Origin: a virus | Direction: 5' to 3' (one strand) | DNA length: 55,579 nt | Virus record (IMG/VR): IMGVR_UViG_3300035523_000006 | Location: 1-55,579 of that record | Part shown: one piece after another, positions 22,230-29,726 of the stretch | Position numbering within the stretch: position 1 is the stretch's first letter | Layout: the number at the start of each line of letters is the position of its first letter | The notes under the pieces: model-generated | Told to the model about the DNA's origin: nothing | Databases searched by the model: none | What the model saw: the letters and a program-made list of their open reading frames with translations, nothing else | Made by a program: the position numbers and the translations under genes

Positions 22230-22786
22230 GCGACTTGACCGCCATCAGATCAGACGAAGCCGATGCGCCGAAGCGCCGCAAACGGCCGGATCCGCTCAAG
22301 ATCGAGCCAATGGTTGCGCGGCGAGCAGAGGCGGCGGCAATGCTTGGCGTCAGTGAATTCGTCTTCACGGCTGGCGTTAAGTCCGGGCTCTATCCGGCGC
22401 CGTGCATCGACATCCTGCGTACACAGCGATGGAGCCTGAAGCATCTGCGCGACTTCCTGCATCCGCCAGGACATGCCGTGGCCCCCGTGCCAGTGGCGGC
22501 GAAGGTCAAGTGGCCGCGTATGCCGAGAAGGGTTCCGCTTGGTCCGGGAGTGCAGCACCTGTACCGCCACTTCGACGCAGACGGTCGGCTGCTGTATGTC
22601 GGCGTTTCGCTCAGCGCAATCGGTCGGCTCGCCGAACACAAGCAGGGCGCGGAATGGTTCTGGCTCATCGCCCGGGTGGAAGTCACCGCATACGCCAACC
22701 GTCGCACCGTCCTGAAGGCCGAGCGCATCGCTATCCAGCGCGAGAAGCCGCTGCACAACATCAGACACGCCAAGCGCACAGCATGA
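22226..22786 (+). CDS. HTH plus GIY-YIG-like nuclease protein
   Basis: GTG 22226 overlaps the previous TGA. Residues about 30-80 look like an excisionase-type helix-turn-helix (RRAEAAAMLGVSEFVFTAGV). Residues about 108-180 follow the GIY-YIG pattern: HLYRHFDADGRLLYVGVS, IGRLAEHKQGAEWFW, RRTVLKAERIAI with the catalytic Glu, and EKPLHN. It may be a sequence-directed nuclease or a regulator that reuses the fold. It is just upstream of a PrtN-like gene and the integrase. Confidence 0.65.
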   Translation: MSDLTAIRSDEADAPKRRKRPDPLKIEPMVARRAEAAAMLGVSEFVFTAGVKSGLYPAPCIDILRTQRWSLKHLRDFLHPPGHAVAPVPVAAKVKWPRMPRRVPLGPGVQHLYRHFDADGRLLYVGVSLSAIGRLAEHKQGAEWFWLIARVEVTAYANRRTVLKAERIAIQREKPLHNIRHAKRTA

Positions 22787-23061
22787 AAACCGAACTTGCC
22801 CTCTTACTGGTTCACGCCGGCCCAGTCATACCCGCCGCCGCGATAGCGGAAATGATGCGGATCACCGAGCGCACCCTTGAGAATCGCATCTACGCCAAGG
22901 AGTGCCCGATCCCGATGTTCAAGATCGGGAACAAGTGGGCGGCCCACGTTTCCGACGTGGCCTGCTACATCGACGCTCAGCGCGCGGTCGCTCAGGCCGA
23001 TGTGGACGCTGCGAACGGGGCTGCTATGACAGTGCTACAGACGGCCCGGAAAGCCGCATGA
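22783..23061 (+). CDS. PrtN/excisionase-like DNA-binding protein
   Basis: 92 residues from ATG 22783 (ATGA overlap). TELALLLVHAGPVIPAAAIAE, MMRITERTLENRIYA and FKIGNKWAAHVSDVACYID follow the pattern of the pyocin-activator PrtN family, a winged-helix fold. Position next to integrase suits a directionality factor or a prophage regulator. Confidence 0.6.
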   Translation: MKTELALLLVHAGPVIPAAAIAEMMRITERTLENRIYAKECPIPMFKIGNKWAAHVSDVACYIDAQRAVAQADVDAANGAAMTVLQTARKAA

Positions 23062-23228
23062 ACTCTCACAATTGCGCCCAATCCATCATGGGTGCAGTGG
23101 ACATGCGCCACCTGTCGGGAGGAATACCGTTCACTTATAAATCAATGGGTTTGCCGCTTCAGGGCTGCATAAATAGCCAGTATTGGCCACGTCTGTACAC
23201 TCTGCCATTGCTACAGGAGTGCTACGGC

Positions 23229-24230
23229 ATGGCGTCCATCATCCAGATCGGCGGGAAGTGGCGGGCTCAGGTTCGCCGCAAAGGGTTCCCGTACCGTACC
23301 GCAACATTTCCGACCAAGATTCTCGCCGAGAAGTGGGGGCGGCAGGTAGAGCAGGAAATCGACAGCGGGCGGGCCGGGCAGCTCGCGCCCAGTCATGTCA
23401 CCGTAGGCAACCTGATCGAGCGCTACATCGAGGAAATCGGCAGGGTCAAGCCGTTCGGGAAGAACAAGGGGGCCACGCTCAAGCTGATCGACAAGCACCT
23501 CGGCAAGCTGTCGGTGAACGCGCTGACGGCGGAACGGCTGGTGGAGTACATCACCGAGGACCGCCAGATCACGGGCGTGACGGCGGCTATCGACCTGACC
23601 TACATCAAAGGCGTCCTGAAGGTCGCCAGAGCCTTGTGGAAGGTCGGCGTCGTGCCCGGAGTGGTGGAGGATGCCCGCGAGATCCTGAAGTACATGGGGA
23701 TGGCGAACCGCTCCAACGAACGGGACCGCCGGCCGACTGCCGACGAACTGACGAAGTTGCGGGGATGGTTTGCCGAGCGCTCGGAAACGCTCACCGTGGA
23801 TCACATCGATTTCATTCTGGCTTCGTGCTTCCGCCCACCGAGCGAGGTCTGCCGCCTGCGCTGGGAAGACCTGAACGAGCAGGACAAGACGATCCTGATC
23901 CGCGACCGGAAAGACCCGCGCCGCAAGATCGGAAACAACCAGACGGTGCCGCTGCTGCACGGCAGTTTCGACATCATCCAGCGCCAGCCGAAGGGCGGGG
24001 AACTGATCTTCCCGGTGAACGGCAAGAGTTGGAGCAGCCTGTTCCCGCGTGCCTGCGCTGACCTGGGCATCGTGGACTTGACCCTGTACGACCTGCGGCA
24101 TGAGGCGATCAGCCGCCTTGTGGAGTCTGGCAAGTACAGCATCCCGGAAATGATGCTCGTGACAGGCCACAAAGACCCGAAGCAGTTGATGCGGTACACG
24201 CAGCTCAAGGCGCGGGATCTGCACCGATGA
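23229..24230 (+). CDS. int: tyrosine recombinase (phage integrase)
   Basis: 333 residues; ATG 23229 has AGGAG upstream. Residues 1-60 are an arm-binding-like domain, 60-165 a SAM-like core-binding domain, and 170-330 the catalytic domain. Catalytic residues seen: Arg in SCFRPPSEVCRLRW, Lys in RKIGNNQTVPL, Arg-His in LYDLRHEAISRL, His in VTGHKDPKQ, and Tyr in MRYTQL. The box II position usually occupied by His (HxxR) is Tyr. It would integrate and excise the genome. attP is not identified; the 167-base gap upstream is a candidate. Confidence 0.9.
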   Translation: MASIIQIGGKWRAQVRRKGFPYRTATFPTKILAEKWGRQVEQEIDSGRAGQLAPSHVTVGNLIERYIEEIGRVKPFGKNKGATLKLIDKHLGKLSVNALTAERLVEYITEDRQITGVTAAIDLTYIKGVLKVARALWKVGVVPGVVEDAREILKYMGMANRSNERDRRPTADELTKLRGWFAERSETLTVDHIDFILASCFRPPSEVCRLRWEDLNEQDKTILIRDRKDPRRKIGNNQTVPLLHGSFDIIQRQPKGGELIFPVNGKSWSSLFPRACADLGIVDLTLYDLRHEAISRLVESGKYSIPEMMLVTGHKDPKQLMRYTQLKARDLHR

Positions 24231-24256
24231 ACCGATCAGCACCAATAGGAGCGACG

Positions 24257-24580
24257 ATGGAAGACCGAGAACTACAAGTCAAAACCGTGCAGGCGCTGAC
24301 GAAGCTGGCGCGCGAACTTGCCACCAACGGATCTTGCGGATCAAGTTTCAGTGGCGCCGAAGCCCTTGCAATTTTGCACGATGCCGACGCCCTTCTAGCG
24401 CAACTCCAGAAAGAGGCGCGGCCGGTGAGGATGCTGACACGGGAAGAGTTACACGAACTGGCCGAAACAGTAGGACTCGGCTCCGTTACGGTGCAGCGCA
24501 AGTTCTGCGAAGTGAACAACCTGACCGTCGTTCGTGCTGCCGCAGCCCTTGCGCCAGTACAGACACCGCAGGAGAAGTGA
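24257..24580 (+). CDS. hypothetical protein (107 aa)
   Basis: The start chosen is ATG 24257 with AGGAG; ATG 24227, overlapping the integrase stop, would add ten residues. Helical with REELHELAETVGLGSVTVQRKF, perhaps helix-turn-helix. Unknown. Confidence 0.5.
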   Translation: MEDRELQVKTVQALTKLARELATNGSCGSSFSGAEALAILHDADALLAQLQKEARPVRMLTREELHELAETVGLGSVTVQRKFCEVNNLTVVRAAAALAPVQTPQEK

Positions 24581-24939
24581 TGACCACCGACACGCCGGAT
24601 ATGCCGGAACTGCCAGAGCCGATCAAGCGTGGCACGGGGAAGCTAGCCGATGAGACGACGGCTGTAGTGCGAGGCCAATTCCAGCACTACTACGATGTGA
24701 TGGGGATGACCGAGGATGACCGCCGCATCATGACAGTGGTCGAGGCGAAGGCATACGCCAGATCCTATGGCGCTGCCTGCATGGAGGCTGGCGCGAAGCT
24801 GGAACGTGAGCGGCTATCCGAAGCGCACGTGCTTCTGGACTCCCTCGCCAATCACCACCTGAGCCGCAACAACCTAGAGCAGTTGGCTGCGGAGTGGGTC
24901 GAGCAATACGACGCTGCAATCCGAAAGGAGCCGCTGTGA
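24580..24939 (+). CDS. hypothetical protein (119 aa)
   Basis: ATG 24580 shares bases with the previous stop (TGATG). It has VVEAKAYARSYGAACMEAG, a motif common in phage small-gene clusters, then a long helix. Its AAGGAGCCGCTG end carries the next ribosome site. Unknown. Confidence 0.55.
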   Translation: MTTDTPDMPELPEPIKRGTGKLADETTAVVRGQFQHYYDVMGMTEDDRRIMTVVEAKAYARSYGAACMEAGAKLERERLSEAHVLLDSLANHHLSRNNLEQLAAEWVEQYDAAIRKEPL

Positions 24940-25298
24940 ACCTGCCTGAACTGCCGCCGCCATATCCGACGATGCGCAATCAAACGCTCGCGGCACAGCG
25001 GAACTTTAGCCCGCTGGAGTTTCTTGCTCAAGGGCAACCGAACGTTGCATACACCGCCGACCAGATGCGCGCCTTCTACGCAGAGGGTTTTCGCGCTGGA
25101 ATGGAGCGAGCCGCCGTGATCGCGTCCGCGCACAGCAAAGAGCCTCTGCACCCAGACGTGCCATTTGCCGATCAGGACGATAAGGTGACGCACATAGCAC
25201 ATTGGCAGGCCCAGAACATCGCCGCTGCCATCCGCACAGAAGCCGCCAGCATAGAAAAACCCGAGAAGCTCTCGCCCAGTGCGAACAACGGCGGCTGA
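24936..25298 (+). CDS. hypothetical protein (120 aa)
   Basis: GTG 24936 overlaps the previous stop. Contains YTADQMRAFYAEGFRAGMERA, related in style to the preceding gene, and an acidic central loop. Unknown. Confidence 0.55.
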   Translation: MNLPELPPPYPTMRNQTLAAQRNFSPLEFLAQGQPNVAYTADQMRAFYAEGFRAGMERAAVIASAHSKEPLHPDVPFADQDDKVTHIAHWQAQNIAAAIRTEAASIEKPEKLSPSANNGG

Positions 25299-25316
25299 AA
25301 CATGCAAGGAGACGGA

Positions 25317-25379
25317 ATGAAAGGCTTGCTTCTGTTGCTCAACGCGGCGTGCATCGATTGTTGCGCTGACGGCGCGTGA
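25317..25379 (+). CDS. 20-residue ORF
   Basis: ATG 25317 has AAGGAG at the right distance. A hydrophobic start (MKGLLLLLNAAC) and CIDCC. Too short to judge. Confidence 0.3.
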   Translation: MKGLLLLLNAACIDCCADGA

Positions 25380-25425
25380 AGCGTAAACCGCGCCTTTGCG
25401 CTTCAGAAACGAGAAAGGTGACGAG

Positions 25426-25749
25426 ATGAGTGACATCAAGCGCGGCGACTACGTTCTCGCCACGAAGTACCACGACGGCGATCCCGGCGACCAATGGTCT
25501 GTCGGCTTCTACGACCGATTCGAGCGGGAGCGCCACTACGTCACGGACGGCAATGGCAACCAGTTTCGCGGCAACGGTTTCCGGCGTGTCTGCAAGATCA
25601 GCGCAGAGCGTGGCGCATGGCTGCTGGCACATGCCAAGGACATCGAATACTCTGGCCGCAGCGTGTGGGGATGGAAGCGGGCGAGCATGAAGGACAACGA
25701 AGAAAACCCGCCCATCCCAGTGAAGGGACAGGCGGGCGAAGGTCGCTGA
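25426..25749 (+). CDS. hypothetical protein (107 aa)
   Basis: ATG 25426 after AAAGGTGA. Beta-rich N-terminal domain (DIKRGDYVLATKYHDGDPGD) like a small SH3-type barrel, then a GNQFRGNGFRRVCKIS segment. Last gene of the rightward arm. Unknown. Confidence 0.6.
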   Translation: MSDIKRGDYVLATKYHDGDPGDQWSVGFYDRFERERHYVTDGNGNQFRGNGFRRVCKISAERGAWLLAHAKDIEYSGRSVWGWKRASMKDNEENPPIPVKGQAGEGR

Positions 25750-25776
25750 GCGACTGCGAGATGCGAGATTTTTTGC
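25740..25776 (+). terminator. possible terminator at arm convergence
   Basis: GTCGC-TGA-GCGAC overlaps the last stop, followed by GCGAGAT repeats and a run of six T. The hairpin is small and not adjacent to the T run, so the call is weak. Confidence 0.35.
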
Positions 25777-25819
25777 GAGATGCGCGGGCGCGTTAAAGCC
25801 AGATCAGCGCAGAGTACGG

Positions 25820-26098
25820 CTACAGGTAGATGATCGGCATGTCCAGATCGCACGCAATCGAGTGCTCCCGACGTGCCCCTCTGGACTGCTCCCAATGCGG
25901 CAGGAAGGCTGCGGCCTCGCACGTCACGAGCTGGCCTATCGCCTTGCGCATGTAGCGCCCCCACGACGGCTGATCGGGATTCTCGGCCGGGTTGATGACG
26001 ATGTGCCCCTCGGCGCGCAGTCGCTTCGCAGCAGCAGCGAACTTGGCGCGGTAGCCGTCAAGGTCTGACGAGATCGGGCCGGCGATGTAGATCAGCAT
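25820..26098 (-). CDS. DUF4406 / deoxyribosyltransferase-like protein
   Basis: 92 residues from ATG 26098, sharing bases with the previous stop (TGATG). IYIAGPISSDLDGYRAKF, HIVINPAENP, WGRYMRKAIGQL, and LPHWEQSRGARREHSIA follow the nucleoside 2-deoxyribosyltransferase-like DUF4406 pattern, with the Glu of the ARREH segment as likely nucleophile. May alter nucleotide pools. Last gene of the leftward arm. Confidence 0.75.
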   Translation of the reverse strand: MLIYIAGPISSDLDGYRAKFAAAAKRLRAEGHIVINPAENPDQPSWGRYMRKAIGQLVTCEAAAFLPHWEQSRGARREHSIACDLDMPIIYL

Positions 26099-26628
26099 CA
26101 GCGGCTCTCGATGATCCACTGCGCCACTTCGCAGTACCCGGCGGCATCGACCAGCGAATCGCGCTTGGGCTTGTTGATCTGCCGCGACAGCTTCAGGCAG
26201 ACCATGATGTACGCGAGATCCTCCGGTGCCAGCGGTTCGCGCAGCTTGGCGGCAAGCATCGCGTTGACCATGCCCACGGTGCGCGTGTATTCCTCGGCTG
26301 GCGCCCCGTACTGCTCGTTGCGGTCGCCGTGAACCAAGCCCTGCGCTTCGGTCAGCACGCTCACCCTACCCACATTGGGTAGCGACAAACCCACTTCGCC
26401 ATGCCGGTTCTCCGGCGTGATCTGCTCCACCATCGCCTCAAGCGCGGGACTGACAACGCCGTCCGGCTCATGGCGCCTGTCAGGGTTGTCCAGACCGACG
26501 GCGCCAGCCATGCGGTCAGCGCGTTGCGTGAGAAAGTCGTCGTTCATGGTCTCTCCGTCTTGTTTCAGGGCGTGCGCGTCCGGTTTTGGGGCGGCATCCG
26601 TCCGAAATTCGTGGCGTTTTTCGGTCAC
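26098..26628 (-). CDS. DUF6378-like protein (176 aa)
   Basis: GTG 26628 overlaps the previous TGA; ATG 26547 with its own GGAGAG is an alternative. The C-terminal half, GDRNEQYGAPAEEYTRTVGMVNAMLA, LAPEDLAYIMVCLKLSR, and RDSLVDAAGYCEVAQW, matches the DUF6378 pattern seen in phages and thought to relate to MazG-type nucleotide metabolism. The N-terminal 60 residues are disordered. Confidence 0.7.
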   Translation of the reverse strand: MTEKRHEFRTDAAPKPDAHALKQDGETMNDDFLTQRADRMAGAVGLDNPDRRHEPDGVVSPALEAMVEQITPENRHGEVGLSLPNVGRVSVLTEAQGLVHGDRNEQYGAPAEEYTRTVGMVNAMLAAKLREPLAPEDLAYIMVCLKLSRQINKPKRDSLVDAAGYCEVAQWIIESR

Positions 26629-26855
26629 GGCGGCCAAGCCACACCGGCCCAGGTTCCCGCGAAGGTGCCAACGGTCGCCGGCAGGATCAGCCACGGGTCG
26701 GCGGTGTACGAGAGCACGCCGGCAGCGGTCGGCAGGAAGATCGCCACGGCCCACAGTGCGGCAGCGATGGGGGAGTCGTCGCGGACCTTGCGCACGCACA
26801 CTGCCCACGCGAAGTCAGCGACGAACAGGGCGCAGAAGACTGCTAGCCAGGTCAT
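26625..26855 (-). CDS. small membrane protein (76 aa)
   Basis: ATG 26855 overlaps the HNH stop (ATGA). Two to three transmembrane helices (LAVFCALFVADFAWAV, IAAALWAVAIFLPTAAGVL, ATVGTFAGTWAGV). Common type of phage inner-membrane protein beside metabolism genes. Unknown. Confidence 0.6.
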   Translation of the reverse strand: MTWLAVFCALFVADFAWAVCVRKVRDDSPIAAALWAVAIFLPTAAGVLSYTADPWLILPATVGTFAGTWAGVAWPP

Positions 26856-27379
26856 AGGGTGCAGCCTTCGTGTAACCTGCGCTTTGCGGTTAGGTAGGCT
26901 TCGTGGGCCGCATCCGCAGTTCTGAAGCAGCCGAGATTTATCTGCTTTCCATGAACCGTGATCCGCGCATAGAACCATGGCTTACGTGTGTCCTTGCAGA
27001 CGCCCAATAGCCCGGTCAAGCTGTCGCCCCTCGCCCGCAACTGGTTCTGCATGTTGATAGATCGACTTACATCTCTCAAATTTGCGATTCGGTTGTTCGA
27101 CGGATCGCCGTCAATGTGGTCTAAGTGTCTGCTGGGCCATTCGCCGTGGACATAGAGCCACGCTAACCGATGCGCCAAGTACCTCTTTGCGTCGACTTTG
27201 ATCGTGACGTACTTGTCGCTTCTGGTGCACCCAGCTTCCATGCCGGGTTGCGTCCGTCGTGCGGTTCGCAACAGCCAAGTAAAACGGCCGCTGTCTGCGT
27301 CGTAGCGAACGACGCTCTTCAATCGCTCGTGAGTAAGCGGCGCCGTCGATTTGCGAAGGGATAAAATAGCCGAAGCCAT
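26852..27379 (-). CDS. HNH homing endonuclease
   Basis: The start is ATG 27379 with GAGAGG upstream. In 175 residues: LTHERLKSVVRYDADSGRF, YLAHRLAWLYVHGEWPSRHL, then the HNH core HLDHIDGDPSNNRIANLRDVS and a C-terminal AP2 domain (WFYARITVHGKQINLGCFRT). It is a paralogue of the plus-strand gene at 28973-29473. The hairpin at 27414-27446 before it resembles the one before that paralogue. Confidence 0.85.
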   Translation of the reverse strand: MASAILSLRKSTAPLTHERLKSVVRYDADSGRFTWLLRTARRTQPGMEAGCTRSDKYVTIKVDAKRYLAHRLAWLYVHGEWPSRHLDHIDGDPSNNRIANLRDVSRSINMQNQLRARGDSLTGLLGVCKDTRKPWFYARITVHGKQINLGCFRTADAAHEAYLTAKRRLHEGCTL

Positions 27380-27413
27380 CGCTGAACCTCTCAATCAGGT
27401 TTGGTGTTGGTTA

Positions 27414-27446
27414 GGCCCGGCTTGTGTTACCAGCACTTGTCGGGCC
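27414..27446 (-). other. leader hairpin of the leftward HNH gene
   Basis: On the minus strand GGCCCG pairs with CGGGCC and inner GTG with CAC around a CTGGTAA loop. It is followed by TAACCAA and, further on, the HNH ribosome site. Similar in plan and loop to 28909-28944. Confidence 0.55.
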
Positions 27447-27449
27447 GCT

Positions 27450-28613
27450 TCATTTTACCATCGACATATCAAAACGCGACCGCTGAATCTCACCAAATTC
27501 ACGGTGGTAAACGATGGCGTTCATGTCTGATTGCGCGCGGTAGCCTTTGCCCGCAGCCCACGCATCCTGCGGCGCAAGTGTCCGGTGAGTTTCGACCACG
27601 CAGCCAGGAAACTCTTTTGCCGTCTTGTGGTGGATGTGCCCGCAATGCCATACGCGGTGCCTCGTCTGGCCCCAATCCTCGGCCCGATCTGTCGCCATGA
27701 TTAGCGGGAGGTCCGAGCCCTTCGCGCCGTTACCGTGGTGGGAGCCGATCAGGTTCTGTCCGAAGCGCAGGTATTTGTAAAGCGACGTTCCGAGGTCAAC
27801 GACGACGCGCGGCTCATTGTGGAAATAGAAGCTCACGGCGAGCGCCAGAGCCTGCGCCGAGTCCGGGTCGTGGTTCCCGCGCATACACCAGAAGATCACG
27901 CGCTTGTGCTTCGTCAGAAGCCGTTGAATAGCTCGGACTAGCGACAGCCCGGCCGAGTGCATGACTTGCCCGTAGCGGGTGTCTACGTCGAGCCGATTAC
28001 CATGTCCCGGCGTTTCGTTGGTGCTGTCATTTCCATGAAGGTAGTCACCGACGTTAATCAGCAGCGCATCCTCTGACGGAGGCGTGATTGATGCTAGGTA
28101 GTCAACCGCCCGTTCGAGCGCGTTGGACGCGATCTTGCAGTCATAGTCCGCGTCGCCCGTTTCCGTAGCGTCCGCATACATGCCGTGGTGCATGTCGCCT
28201 ATGGGATACACGGCGAGCATGTCGGCGTTCGTGAACGTCGGAGGCTCAATCTTCGGCGACTTTCCTTTGACTTCGGCGCAGAGGTCTTCCACGAACTGGC
28301 GAATGAACCGCTCGCGGGCTTCTTGGTCAAGGGAACTTTTGACCCACTGTCCGCGAGGCTTGCCCTCTTCGTCGTAATAGGTGCTGACGCCCTTGACCTT
28401 GAACCCATCTGGCACGGTGTGGGTCATGTCGTGCTCGGGCGAATGCCCTTGCAGCGCAGCCCGCAGTTTCAGCGCCTGCAGCGACCGCTCGATGGTGCGC
28501 GGGTTGACGTTCAGCGCCTTCGCGGCCTTGCGGGTCGAGCCGTGCTTTTCGATGGCCTCGATAAACTCAAGCTGCCGAACCGTCCCCCATGAGCGCAACT
28601 CGGCGTCCATCAT
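27450..28613 (-). CDS. calcineurin-like metallophosphoesterase with N-terminal HTH
   Basis: 387 residues from ATG 28613 (ATGA overlap). Residues about 12-55 are a helix-turn-helix (GSTRKAAKALNVNPRTIERSLQ). The phosphoesterase motifs follow in order: GDMHHGM, GDYLHGN, CMRGNHD, GSHHGN, and HCGHIHH, giving the full two-metal site. Similar proteins are common in phages, often in the late region; the substrate is not known (DNA or RNA ends, or cyclic nucleotides). Its HTH suggests DNA targeting. Confidence 0.85.
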   Translation of the reverse strand: MMDAELRSWGTVRQLEFIEAIEKHGSTRKAAKALNVNPRTIERSLQALKLRAALQGHSPEHDMTHTVPDGFKVKGVSTYYDEEGKPRGQWVKSSLDQEARERFIRQFVEDLCAEVKGKSPKIEPPTFTNADMLAVYPIGDMHHGMYADATETGDADYDCKIASNALERAVDYLASITPPSEDALLINVGDYLHGNDSTNETPGHGNRLDVDTRYGQVMHSAGLSLVRAIQRLLTKHKRVIFWCMRGNHDPDSAQALALAVSFYFHNEPRVVVDLGTSLYKYLRFGQNLIGSHHGNGAKGSDLPLIMATDRAEDWGQTRHRVWHCGHIHHKTAKEFPGCVVETHRTLAPQDAWAAGKGYRAQSDMNAIVYHREFGEIQRSRFDMSMVK

Positions 28614-28885
28614 TTTCGTCCGCGCTTGGCGGGAAGGGCGTGCAGAAACTTCACCTCTCGCACCATCCCGCGCGGGATCTGATCTCGTGGACCGGTGCGG
28701 TCAGGTGACCAGGCACCTGTGATGATCAGCCCCTCGTCGCTCTGGTGCAGCAAGAAGCCCACCGTCGTGACCAGGACCGGGGAATACTTCGGCGGCTCGT
28801 CGGTGGTGTGCACCCACGGCTCCGAATCGAGGCAGGCCGCGTCTTCCCACGTAACCATCACCAGACTAGGTTGTTCTTGATGCAT
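28610..28885 (-). CDS. hypothetical protein (91 aa)
   Basis: The start chosen is ATG 28885, with weak AAGG upstream. VTWEDAACLDSEPWV, VLVTTVGFLLHQSDEGLIIT, and IPRGMVREVKFL form a small beta-barrel-like protein of a type common in tailed phages. Coupled to the phosphoesterase. Unknown function. Confidence 0.6.
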   Translation of the reverse strand: MHQEQPSLVMVTWEDAACLDSEPWVHTTDEPPKYSPVLVTTVGFLLHQSDEGLIITGAWSPDRTGPRDQIPRGMVREVKFLHALPAKRGRK

Positions 28886-28908
28886 ATAGTGCGACGCCTT
28901 AAAATAGC

Positions 28909-28944
28909 GAAGCCCGCGCAGTGCTGCTAACACTGGCGGGCTTC
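28909..28944 (+). other. leader hairpin of the rightward HNH gene
   Basis: GAAGCCCGC pairs with GCGGGCTTC, with an unpaired G, then CAGTG with CACTG around a CTGCTAA loop. It ends in CTAACCAA before the AGGAG of the HNH gene. It could also act as a terminator for antisense reads. Confidence 0.65.
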
Positions 28945-28972
28945 TAACCAATCAGACTATCTAGGAGTCATC

Positions 28973-29473
28973 ATGGCTGGTGCCGATCTTACCGCGCAGA
29001 GATTGCGCGATCTTCTTGATTACGAACCCAACACCGGGATATTCACGCGCCGCGTTTGGCGTGGTGGAACATCAAGAGCCGGGAGCGTAGCTGGTGCCAG
29101 TCACGGTAAGACCGGCTATCTCCAAATATCAGTGGACGGACGCCTGTACTTTGCCCACCGATTAGCTTGGCTGCACTATTACGGCGAGCACCCGAAGAAA
29201 CACATCGACCATATCAACGGCGACAAGTCGGACAATCGCATTTCAAACTTGCGTGACGTGTCGCGGTCTGTCAACTTGCAGAACGTGCGCCGCGCTAGAG
29301 TTGATAACTTAGCGACTGGGCTTCTTGGCGTAATCCGCAGTAGAGACAAGTTCTCGGCGCACATTTTCGTCGATGGAAAATCTAAGCACCTCGGCGTCTA
29401 TTCAACGGCACCAGAAGCTCACGCGGCTTACCTCATTGCCAAGCGCGCGATGCACGAAGGGTGCACCATATAG
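28973..29473 (+). CDS. HNH homing endonuclease (plus strand, paralogue)
   Basis: 166 residues from ATG 28973 with AGGAG. LTAQRLRDLLDYEPNTGIFT, YFAHRLAWLHYYGEHPKKHI, HIDHINGDKSDNRISNLRDVS, and the AP2-like KFSAHIFVDGKSKHLGVYST match the protein at 26852-27379, and both end MHEGCTI or LHEGCTL. It lies opposite to the late operon, between the lysis genes and the phosphoesterase block, so it is an inserted mobile gene. Confidence 0.85.
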   Translation: MAGADLTAQRLRDLLDYEPNTGIFTRRVWRGGTSRAGSVAGASHGKTGYLQISVDGRLYFAHRLAWLHYYGEHPKKHIDHINGDKSDNRISNLRDVSRSVNLQNVRRARVDNLATGLLGVIRSRDKFSAHIFVDGKSKHLGVYSTAPEAHAAYLIAKRAMHEGCTI

Positions 29474-29501
29474 ACGCTGACCAGCGGTGGTTGCACGGCA
29501 G

Positions 29502-29726
29502 TCATGCACCAGGCTCGTCGTGAACTTCGCGCTCCGGCCCGCCGATGTGTGCGTGAGCCTTGCGAAGCCGCTCCCGGAGCTCCAGCGGCGCCAGTGCGGC
29601 AATCTCGGCGGGGCACTCGGCTTGCGTGAAGCGCACCGAATCGCCGTTGGCAGCGCGTGCGATTGGGTCGGCAATGGCTGCGCCTGCCGCGAGCGTGAAA
29701 GCTGCGGCGAGAATTACTCGCTTCAT
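29502..29726 (-). CDS. small secreted protein (74 aa)
   Basis: ATG 29726 overlaps the Rz stop (ATGA). A signal peptide (MKRVILAAAFTLAAGAAIADP, cleavage likely after AIA) is followed by a short helical, charged part with one Cys. It follows the lysis cassette and may be periplasmic. Function unknown. Confidence 0.6.
   Translation of the reverse strand: MKRVILAAAFTLAAGAAIADPIARAANGDSVRFTQAECPAEIAALAPLELRERLRKAHAHIGGPEREVHDEPGA

Noticed and set aside
23062-23228. attP site in the gap before the integrase
   Set aside because: The gap is a sensible place, but no clear core or arm repeats could be seen without a host attB for comparison.
23211-24245. Minus-strand open frame of 344 codons
   Set aside because: It is the antisense of the integrase gene, produced by high GC codon bias; no domain is recognisable.
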